Below are positions 33,945 to 43,124 of a DNA stretch of 64,000 bases, piece after piece. A program made the translations under genes and the position numbers. Source of the DNA: Desarmillaria ectypa. Taxonomy: Eukaryota > Basidiomycota > Agaricomycetes > Agaricales > Physalacriaceae. Location of the stretch: assembly GCA_030407005.1 (NCBI GenBank), contig JAUDYN010000012.1:310001-374000 (forward strand). The letters are read 5' to 3'. Numbering within the stretch: position 1 is the stretch's first letter; every line of letters begins with the position of its first letter. The notes beneath the pieces are model-generated. The model had not been told where the DNA came from and made no database searches. It worked only from the letters and a program-made list of their open reading frames with translations.

Positions 33945-35688
33945 ATGACAAGTCGTGGGCGTCGAAAACTCCCTCAGGTAACCATCACCACCCCCATTGC
34001 GACCTCAATCCCGAACCAAGGAGTCTACGCCGGGAGAAAGCCCGCCATACAGTACTCAATCGCCGATGTTCTCTGCACTGAACTCGGCATCGATAGAGTT
34101 CTAAAGGAGTTAAACGTTACCCTTAGAACGAAGTACACGTTGGATACACCATCACTTCGTTCCATTCTCGAAGACTGCATCTCAAGGAATTATGATTTTG
34201 GCACCGCTTATGGCTACCTCCGCTCGGTGTGGTATGGGGATTTCACCGCCACCCAAAACAAATTCCGAAAATGTGAAGAAGAGGACCAAGAGATGCGACG
34301 AAAAGCCATGACTGGGCACCAGATTGTCAACCCGACGCTGCCCCCTCGGCGCGTGTGGGATCTCTATAGCAATCGAGTGGTACCATGGGGGATCGCCGGC
34401 CGATGGCCATGGGGGATATCACATGCTTGGGTCGATAAGGACGATCTTGATGACCAGTTCCTGACATCCATTAACGGGAAGGAATGGCCCGTGCCCATCC
34501 CGAAAGATGTTAACCTAGAGCTCATTCGAATCGAACTACTGAATCTGGGCGCGGAGTATGCATGGTTAGACGTGCTTTGTTTGAGACAGGTGGGCGGGAG
34601 GAGAGAGGATCTACGTATGGAAGAGTGGAAGCTGGACGTTCCCACCATCGGACGTGTATACCAAGAGGCCGAAACGGTGGTGTGCTATTTCAGTGGGCTC
34701 GGGCGGCCTTTGCATTTCGAGATGGGTGATTTCGAAAGTGTTCGGTGTTGGTTTAAACGTGCGTGGACATTGCAGGAGATCAGTGATAGCTGTATCATAG
34801 GTGGGGAAGTGGGTGACAGGGAGAACTGGAACAAAGATGCCAGAGAACGGTTCGAGAAGGAATGGATATCATTGAAGAGCATCGGACCGCATGCCTCTGA
34901 AGTGATTGACGTGTTTGAAGTCTTATCACACATGCGTGGTCGACACTCGACAAATCCTGTAGACAAAGTTGCAGGATTGGTGTATGTTTTGGACACGACG
35001 GTGATCCCCCACGTACTCTGAGACACAGGATACCGAGGATGCCTGGACAGCATTGGTCAATACGGTCTCAAACTATTATCGGGGGCAACTCCTTTTCCTG
35101 TACCCAAAACCTGGGAGTCGAGCCGAAACTTGGAGACCATCGTGGGAGCAGGTTATGAGTCAGGAGTTTTCGAAAGTGGGTGGAGATCAGTTGGAGGAGG
35201 AGGAAGTTCTATGGGATGAGGAGAAAGGAACCAACTCGTACAATGGGTTCTGCATTGAATCTGCCTATGTGCGGGGGTTGGACAAAGGGGACCCACATGG
35301 AAAGTCGCGATGGGGAGAGGTGATTGTCAAAGTTAACACCAAGAAGAACTCAGAAGAGCATACATTTAAAATTATTGCGGACCACCAGTACCCAATAACC
35401 GAAGGCTTCTATACACTGATAGGCAGCCTTGGCGAATGGAAATCTGAAGATCAATTGAAGTACTGGGTGGCCGGGCGACGAGTTTCCAAGCGAGACGAGA
35501 GGTTTGGGGCAGTTTCGGTTTTCAAAATGGCCAAAGAACGATTGAAGTATCGGATGGCTGGGCGAAACTTTTCCAGGCGAGATCAGAGGTTCGAGAAAGT
35601 GTCGGTCTTCCGAATGCTTCATGAAGACGAAATACGCATGCTGATGCACCTGGAAGTTGCAAAACCGTCTCACACTATCCTTGTATAA
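33945..35688 (+). pseudogene. HET-domain protein, copy A (frameshifted)
   Basis: Paralogue of 36758-38389. The first frame (33945-35021) encodes 358 aa with the HET-like core from about residue 135: RRVWDLYSNRVVPW, GISHAW, LIRIELLNLGAEYAWLDVLC, IGRVYQEAETVVCYFSGLG and FKRAWTLQEI. At 35001-35010 a run of five C (35006-35010) has one base more than the alignment needs. The frame shifts and stops 11 nt later. The following frame to 35688 carries the rest of the homology (YYRGQLLFLYPKPG, GFCIESAYVRGLDKGDPH). The C-terminal part also holds an 87-bp in-frame tandem duplication absent from copy B. HET-domain proteins act in fungal self/non-self recognition and cell death. This copy is probably inactive, or truncated after the HET domain, unless the extra C is a sequencing error. 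Confidence 0.78.
35454..35627 (+). repeat. 87-bp in-frame tandem duplication in HET copy A
   Basis: Units start at 35454 and 35541, each beginning ATTGAAGTA and encoding LKYWVAGRRVSKRDERFG... and LKYRMAGRNFSRRDQRFE.... Copy B has this segment once. The two units have diverged, so the duplication is not recent. Confidence 0.7.
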
Positions 35689-36756
35689 TGTGAGCACACA
35701 TTTGTTATATTTCCTGGTTATATTAACAGCTGCCGCTATCCCACAGCATGATGATACGAGCGCACTGTACAGTGAACAGGTAAAATGCTCTTCAGACAAG
35801 TTTTGTACCTGTTATGGAGCGAGTGTGGTGGCTACTGTTTTTAGGGCCTGTTTGATTTATCGTTGTTGTCATCATTATGTCGGTTTTCTACTCGCATTTT
35901 GTCCTCTTTCTACTTAATTTTTGTAATATCGAATATAACGAGATCCAAACGAGATCTTTCACAGCACTCATGTAACAACACCCATACAGCCGCCGTGTTC
36001 CACGTTCGATACTCTTCACGGTAAGCTGCGGCGCTAAATTTGATAAAACCCATACAGATACCCAGAATAAATATACTCAACCTGGCAAGGATAGCTCGTT
36101 CATTGGTGCATTGTCCGCACCCGTCTCATTCGATCAAAATGATTACGACATGTTCTTCAAGGCCACACGAAAGGATCGGTGCTTGTAGAGGGAATTGAGC
36201 CTCCGTTTTGGATTAAGCGCCCTGGGGAGTGTTGTCGAGTGAACGGTGGAGATGATACCGGGCGCAATCGTAAGTCCACCTTTCTTTGTCGGTAGCGTGC
36301 TGTATATTTTCTCACAGATGTCGAAGATGATGTATACTCGAGCTTTTGCAAGTACGCGGAACTCAGTATTCGATGTCCTTGTGTACCTCGACTGTCATCG
36401 AAGAAGTCCCCGATCTCCAGACCGACCTTTCTCCCTAATATCAACCCACCTCCACATCAGCAGTGGTCATTGGAAACGCATAACTTATAAGTCGCTCTGT
36501 GTTTCGCATCGGGAGTCCAACAGCCATCCGGGAACTATCCACACCTTCTACGTTCTTGGTACCAGAACATTGCCGACAGCCTCAACTATCATCGCCTTTG
36601 AGTGACTGGGCAGTTCAGCGATTTTCAGGCTGGTGGTGGTTATCGACATGACTATCGGCAAGGTGAAGGGCGCAGGTATGGAGAGGGTAGAGAGCTTGAA
36701 TGGGACCATCTCGCCACGACAAGGTGGCCGGTGTGATCAGCGAACAGCATACCTAT
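35689..36756. other. Spacer between the inverted HET copies
   Basis: About 1.1 kb separating the 3' ends of the convergent HET copies. No homology between its two halves was apparent and no gene was recognised. Confidence 0.5.
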
Positions 36757-39090
36757 ATCAAGCAAGAATAAAATGAGACTCTTTCACAATGTCCAGATCC
36801 TTCAACTTCTGTATTTCTTTTTCGTCAGCCATTTTGAACACCGACACTTTCTCAAACCTCAGCTCTGACCCAGAAAGTCGTCGCCCGGCTACCCAGTACT
36901 TCAATTGATCTTCGAATTTCCATTCTCCGAGGCTTCCTATCAGCACATACGAGTCTTCGGGTACTGGGAATTGGTGGTTGGCAACAATTTCGAATGTGTG
37001 CTCGTTTCCGGCGTCTTTGACAATCAACTCTCCCCGTCGCAACTGCCCACTGTGCGGGTCCCCTTTGTCCAACCCATGCACATATCCCGATTCGATGTAG
37101 AACCCACTGTAAGAGCTTATATCTGTCTTCTCATCCCTATCGACCTCCTCTTCCTCCAGCTGATCGCCACCTGCTGTTGGAAGTATCTCCGTCATGACCT
37201 GTCTCCACGACGGTCTCCACTTTTCAGTTTCATTCCCAGGTTGTGGGTAGAGGAAAAGTAGTTGACCCCTATAATATCCGGCAACGGCATTCACTAGCAT
37301 CATCCAAGCATCTTCTTCAGAAGCTGCCTCATAGTATGCAGATATCACTGTCGTGTCCAAAACATATGCCAACCCTGCGATTTTGTCCACAGGATTCGTC
37401 GATACCAGTTTCTGAACGTGCGACAACACTTCGAACACGTCAATCACATCAGAGGCATGCCGTCTGATTCTCTCCAGCGATGACAGTTCTTTGTCGAACC
37501 GTTTTTGGACATCCTCATCCAATTTCCCCACTTCTCCGCCTATGACATAACTGCCATTGATCTCCTGCAACGTCCATGCGCGTCTGAACCAAGAAAGATC
37601 ACTCTCAAAATCACCCATCTTGAAACGCAAAGGCCGCCCGAGCCCGCTGAAATAACACACCATCTTCTTAGCTTCTTGGAACACATATCCAATGGTGGGA
37701 ATGTCCAGCTTCCACTCCTCCACACGCAGATAGTCCCTCTGCGAATACATCCTCAAACAGAGGACATCCAACCATGCATACTTCGCACCCAGATTGAGCA
37801 TTTCAATGCGGATGAGGTCGAGGTTTGCGTCCTTCGGGATTGGCGTGGCCCATTCATATCCGTTGATGGGAGTCCACACGCATGGGCGATCTTCTCTATC
37901 CATCCAAGCGTGTGATATCCCCCATGGCCATTGACGGGCGATCCACCACGGCACTACTCGATTGCTGTAGAGATCCCACACGCGCCGAGGGGGCAACGTC
38001 GGCTCGATGATCGGGTTCACAGTTCTGACTTGTTGTCGCATTTCCCGATCCTCCGCTTCCCATTGTCGCCATTTGCTTTGGGTGGTGGTGAAATCGTTGT
38101 ACCACATAGGGCGGAGACGTGCATATGCGGTGCCAAAGTCGTAGTTTCTTGAGATGCATTCTTCGAGAATGGGCCGCAATGATGGCGTGTTCAGTGTGTA
38201 CCTCGTTCGAAGCGTGGTGTTGAACTCCTTTAGAACTTTATCAATGCCGAGTTCAGTGCAGGGAGCATCAGCGATTGAGGATGGTATGGCGGGTTTTCTA
38301 CCAGTGTAGACCCGCTGGTTTGGAACCGAGGTCGCGATGGGGGCGGTGATTGTTACCTGAGAGTATTTTCGACGTCCACGACTTGTCATCGCTGCTGACC
38401 AGTATATGATCAATTGAATTTCCCTGGTAACACTTATAAGGACGTTTAATGAACATCGAGGAATGTTACATACTACGATCTGTGGTCAATCGCACTTCAA
38501 GCTTCACGCAAAAGGTGAGTTGGGTGGAACTGGAAGGCGCTAGGGCTACGGAACCATCACTTTTGATGTCGGTAATGGGCGCGCACTCGTCCCTGGACAT
38601 AGACTAAGCTTGTACATCATTCGGTGTCTTCGCTGTACGTCTCCTGATCTGACATATGATAAGGATATGTGGCGGTTGCAAGACAAGAATCTACATCAAG
38701 ACAACGCAATAGTAGCATGCCAGGTGACTCCGAATTTAGAAATCTCGACCAGTCGAGGTGTGCTTGAATCGCATCCAGAGAAGTCTTGTGGTACCGAATA
38801 AATGAAAGATATGGGACATACTGCCGAAGCTGTAGCGATGTAAATACAACACCATCATATCACGTAGTGCTGTCCTGTTACATCACAGATGGGCCCAAAA
38901 TTATCCAGCACATAATGTCATGCGAAGGTCTCCTAACCTATTTTCCTTGTAGGAAAGTCATTGCAGAGCCAGATGTCCGTTAGTGTTGGCATTAAAATGA
39001 GTTGTCCCGTTTTCAAAGTAGGTGGACCATTACCGGCAACGGGTTCTTCAGGCACTGCAAGCACACGTTACCATATAGGCGCTGAGTGGC
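36757..39090. repeat. Right arm of the inverted HET duplication
   Basis: Holds the intact HET copy B and about 0.7 kb of its upstream DNA, matching the reverse complement of 33030-35690. The homology fades near 39090. Its lack of the 250-bp insertion marks that element as an insertion in the other arm (or a clean loss here). Confidence 0.7.
36758..38389 (-). CDS. HET-domain (heterokaryon-incompatibility-like) protein, copy B
   Basis: Uninterrupted 543-aa reading frame from the ATG at 38389. The HET-like region, from about residue 135, contains RRVWDLYSNRVVPW, GISHAWMD, LIRIEMLNLGAKYAWLDVLC (the family's W-I/L-D-x-x-C-I/L motif), IGYVFQEAKKMVCYFSGLG and FRRAWTLQEI. The C-terminal half (YYRGQLLFLYPQPG, DQLKYWVAGRRLSGSEL, FEKVSVFKMADEKE) has no named domain. 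It is shared with copy A. HET proteins commonly trigger incompatibility and cell death when different genotypes fuse; a role here is inferred from the domain only. No signal peptide or transmembrane segment. Intact, unlike its convergent paralogue. Confidence 0.8.
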   Translation of the reverse strand: MTSRGRRKYSQVTITAPIATSVPNQRVYTGRKPAIPSSIADAPCTELGIDKVLKEFNTTLRTRYTLNTPSLRPILEECISRNYDFGTAYARLRPMWYNDFTTTQSKWRQWEAEDREMRQQVRTVNPIIEPTLPPRRVWDLYSNRVVPWWIARQWPWGISHAWMDREDRPCVWTPINGYEWATPIPKDANLDLIRIEMLNLGAKYAWLDVLCLRMYSQRDYLRVEEWKLDIPTIGYVFQEAKKMVCYFSGLGRPLRFKMGDFESDLSWFRRAWTLQEINGSYVIGGEVGKLDEDVQKRFDKELSSLERIRRHASDVIDVFEVLSHVQKLVSTNPVDKIAGLAYVLDTTVISAYYEAASEEDAWMMLVNAVAGYYRGQLLFLYPQPGNETEKWRPSWRQVMTEILPTAGGDQLEEEEVDRDEKTDISSYSGFYIESGYVHGLDKGDPHSGQLRRGELIVKDAGNEHTFEIVANHQFPVPEDSYVLIGSLGEWKFEDQLKYWVAGRRLSGSELRFEKVSVFKMADEKEIQKLKDLDIVKESHFILA

Positions 39091-42000
39091 AGTCTCTACT
39101 TTTCTCGATCATGCTAACCATCTGGGTTGAAGTCGAGAAGAACTCCTACTCCACACCCATACCGACAATTCCATCCTGTATCCCGGGAGCAATGAGGAGA
39201 GTTTTTCATCTCATCACGAGTTATTCGCGGATTGTTGGATGCACTAGAAACTTGCAGCAGTAAGGATATCCCCATGAGACATTTGAGGTACATAGGCAAA
39301 AGAGTACTTGATTCGGTTCTATGCGGTCGGAGATTGACAAGGAGAGGGTCTGTCGTACAAGATGTAATCAAGTCCATGTGACATTAGCAGTAGTAAATGT
39401 GCGCCGTAGACTAATTTGATATCAATCCCAAGAAAGCTAAGGTACACTAGAATGTCCAAAGCGGCGGTGATTCACGAAGTTTGACATCCGTGAATGGATA
39501 TAATACGCGGTCCAGACCGTGAAAAAGGACCGGGCCGATCCTTAAGGTGATGCGTTGAAAAAGATAATCCAATCCTTTGAGTTGTCGAAAACGTGGAGGG
39601 GGACATGAGCTCGAATGGGATAAGTGAAGGTGCTTAGCGATGTTTGGTTCCACGGGAACGAGATGGCTGACATATACATGGCAACCTGTCTATTGTTCAC
39701 AAGTGCTCCGAACGTCCACATCAGCAGTTCTCATCACTGCCGTTGTTCTTTTCACTCTTCTTGCGCTTCCACTGAACAGGAGACAGAAGATCGAAAGCCT
39801 TCTCATCATGGGCAGCAGATTGAGACTCGCTAACGGGTATCAAGATTGTCTGAACGCAAGAGAACGTCGAAGGAGGAATATCAGGTTGAGGGGAATATAG
39901 GCTGAAAAGTTTGGAGTACATGACGCTGGAGGCTATGAAATCCAGGCAGTAAGAATAGCGTAGATTGGGGCAGGCAGTAACAGGTATTTGGCGATGGTTC
40001 ATCTGAATGGGACAACAAAGATTAGCACGATGGAGAAAAACAAGCAAAACAGTATTACAATGCAGCTGCCTGAAGAGCAAAACTGATCTTTCGACATTGA
40101 TTTAACACCACGGAAGTACCATCCAATGCGTCCTCTGAGCTGACCATTGGTAGCTGAGAAGCTTCATATTATCGCTGTTGCTGCAAAAAAGATACGTAAA
40201 GAAGATCAGACAGGATAGGGCTTTCCCATATGGAGGGTTCGTCTTTGTATATGCGCATGCGCGAGAATGAACCCACGGGAAAGACATAATCCATAGCAAG
40301 CATGGTCGCAAATGGCAAGGCCTTTGGAAAGTAGCTTGGGCGACGTGAAAGCATAGGAAATCGGAGTCCAACGTTCAAGTGCTCTAAAAATCTGTAAGCA
40401 GTAAGGTAGTATTAGTGGCCACTGCACCGAAATTTAAGTATTTTTACTTAAACAAATTACAAAGTTTCTTTTTGGTATTTTTTGCAGAGTATACATATTT
40501 ACTTTTTATAAATTTGCAGATATTTTCAGTTTTTTTTTTTTTACGAAAAAAAAAACTGAAGAAACTCTCTCCGTATTCACAAGTAAAAATGCTTTGCTTT
40601 TTGTCCAGTATCACACCTCATGAAGCATTGGCACCGCATAAAATATTTGAAGCACATTATAAGCAAACATAGCTACCAAGGTAATAGTTGATATTTTGGC
40701 AATCAGTTGCTGGAGGAAGTATATGTCAAATACTTCTTCGAGACTACATCACACCTTTGAACATGGGCTGCCTACACTATTTAGCGGAGCAGTGCGATTC
40801 CAGCACGGTGTGTCACTTCTTCTCTGTCGGCAACCTTTCCCTGTAACCCTTATGCTCTAAAGATCCATAAAAGCTGCAAGGGACGATCTGGTCAAGATTA
40901 GGGCCAAGGGCGGCCCCGATGGTGCTTCTCCCATGTAGGTGTATATATCTTGAGGGAAGGTGACACTAGGAGCATCCATCCCGGACGAAAGTATAGAACC
41001 ACACCCAAGAGAATTAATGAAGACCATCTGTTCCATGGATCCTCCTCCCGCCGCCGACATACGCACTTTGGCGGTGTGCGTCCGAGGTCTGTTCATGACG
41101 TGCATCCGCAGGCATGGTGGAAGATCCATTCAGCTTTCAGCTTGTACATCGGCAACCAAGTTCGAGGGCTGTTCGCTCAGTAACGGCCCAAGAAAGTCTC
41201 CGGGTCCCATATCACCAAGAATACCCGAAACAGATGAAGAAAAACTATCTGTCGGTCCAACAAGGTACCGACCACCATAAGCCTGATGCTGTAGATGGGG
41301 ACAGAGCAGACTGTACGATTCCAGAATTGAGATCTCGGCCTCAGACGCGCTTTCGGACTCTTTTGAAGTAATAGACGTTCGTCTGAAGCAAAGAGGCAGT
41401 CAACACCTCCTACCCATGTGCATGTTCGCCTCGGGAAGACGCTACTCGTTACAGCTTGAACTCGAACGTTAACGTTCAACCACCGCACAAGCTCAGATGT
41501 AGACGGCGGCACCGAGTCTCTATTTTAATATTACACACGCTCGCAAAGTACGCCCATCTTTTTGGGTGTGTTTGCTAACATTTTACAGAAGCTTGCGTTT
41601 AATGACGTCACGCGTCATTAGAGTATGGGGTTACTTGTACTTGCGGCGATTTGATTTTGGTCTTTCACAACCCTCATTCGTAACCCTTTTGTCTGGTACC
41701 CACTACCTGCATGGATTTCGGACAATGTGAATTTCCGTTCTTTTCTTTCATGGTCGACATTGGTATGTACGTAATTGACGTGCTTCAAAAATTGGCGTCT
41801 TCTATATAGGCACGGAATAAATGAAGTGAGTACGGCCCCGAACTCAGATGTCCGCTCAACGGACATGTTCTTTGGAAGAGCAGAGGCCGTGTGGGAATGA
41901 GGTTCTCCTCGCGGTCATATACTCGTCCGGCTTGTGACTCCACGTGATTCTACTAGCTTCTGCTTCCTTTGAGCTCAGAGGAGCACGTTCCTAAAATGCT

Positions 42001-42638
42001 ATCCCAATGTTGGTGGGAATAATGCGCTGATAAAGGTTTCGGCATCATCTGTGTTTCTTCTCTTTTGTTCCTTTTGGCGGTTCCAAGTACCTACATGCAC
42101 ATGCTGCAGAAATACCGCCTACGCGCTAGAGGGTTGAGCGACGGAAAGGCCAATGGGAACGTCTTCCACGTTACAGGGGGCGGAATCCGCTCTTCGCTTC
42201 ATTGGGACATAGGGATGGATGTATTGTTCTTCAACCTTTACGACACTGAGCGACCACTCCCACGACTCCTTCCTTATCGTGAGCGCGGAAATCGGGAATC
42301 GCATCCCTCCGACAGCTGTCATTTTCTTCGTTTCGTCCGGACGTCGCTTGCGGGATTAGGATGGATAATGCAGAAATACATGGTACATTGATTGAATTTG
42401 CGTATATCTATGGCAAGGGCATGCATGCAGCTGGAAGCAATAGGCAGAACTAGAATGAAAAGAACAGCGATTCTTCCGTTTAATGTTAACAATGAAGCAA
42501 GAAGAAGACAAAAATATAATAAGATAAATCCGAGTCTTGAAAGAATGTGGATAACGTCTATTGGTGTCGTGTCCTGTAGAAGATGTCGATGAGTGACGGT
42601 GGAAGAGGAATGGAAGACAAGGTGCTAATCACTTTAAT
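39091..42638. other. Gene-poor accessory region
   Basis: About 3.5 kb of short frames on both strands without a convincing product. Frames at 39721-40427 (-) have scattered F-box/LRR-like features (CPNLRY) and may be a relic. An AT-rich island with a strong hairpin lies at 40430-40670. Confidence 0.5.
40430..40670. repeat. AT-rich island with a 15-bp oligo(T)/oligo(A) hairpin
   Basis: Much more AT-rich than its surroundings. At 40526-40560 TTCAG plus a 13-T run is followed by ACG and a 10-A run plus CTGAA, a perfect stem of 15 bp. Weaker outward symmetry exists (ATTTTTACTT on both sides in opposite orientation near 40438 and 40585). It could be a decayed foldback element. No TSD found. Confidence 0.4.
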
Positions 42639-43124
42639 TTAGAAGTGAGCGTCCTGCAATGCTCGTTAGCGACAGAGGACAAGGCCAACGACTGGCACGC
42701 ACTTCAATATCACCAATGACAAGTCCATACTGAGGAACATGCGCCTCCCCGACTTCTTGATGTTGCGAGCATCCGCATTGGACACCTGCACCGTCTCTTG
42801 CGTACACGTTGCCTTGGGCTCATCTACATCCTCAGCGTAAGTCAGCTTATACCGAACAATACACACACACACACCTGGGTCGTCCAAATTAATAACAGCC
42901 GATATCCTCAGTGGCGACCGTTTGGTCCCTCCGTTACTGCGATTCATAGCTGCGAGGCTCCTTTGCCGCTTGACGGGACTCCCATTGCGCCTACTCCTCC
43001 TCCGCTGGAGGTACCTCCGATCCTCGAACACATGCGGCGCGATTCCGCTGATGACCTCACGGGATGTGGGCTTGAAGTTGGCAATGGCAGCAGCGAGAGT
43101 AGCTTGGTCGTGGATGTCAGTCAT
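42639..43124 (-). CDS. Small hypothetical protein with three exons
   Basis: Not recognised. The frame starts MTDIHDQATLAAAIANFKPT at 43124 and runs through a basic stretch (EDRRYLQRRRSRRNGSPVKR). An intron follows after INLDDP, with donor GTGTGTGTGT and acceptor GATGTAG. Exon 2 is EPKATCTQETVQVSNADARN ... RMFLSMDLSL, and a second intron ends GCATTGCAG before DAHF and the stop at 42639. Both introns have good sites and preserve frame; the product would be about 124 aa. The basic segment resembles a nuclear localisation signal. The first intron contains a CA/GT microsatellite, and a GTG-repeat lies in the promoter. A chance frame is not excluded. Confidence 0.45.

Larger units (their letters stand above)
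33030..35690. repeat. Left arm of a large inverted duplication (HET region)
   Basis: Contains HET copy A and about 0.9 kb of its upstream DNA. The reverse complement resembles 36757-39090. Shared upstream stretches include AAATCTCGACCAGTCGAGG (exact), a CA-CAGATGG segment and GCAGAG near the outer end. The arms are clearly diverged, so the duplication is not new. The outer limit is approximate. This arm contains an extra ~250-bp insertion missing from the right arm. Confidence 0.7.

Noticed and set aside
39721..40427. Possible F-box/LRR relic on the minus strand
   Set aside because: Only a few suggestive words (CPNLRY, ERWTPISYAF) and no alignment to any F-box gene of this window that I could sustain.
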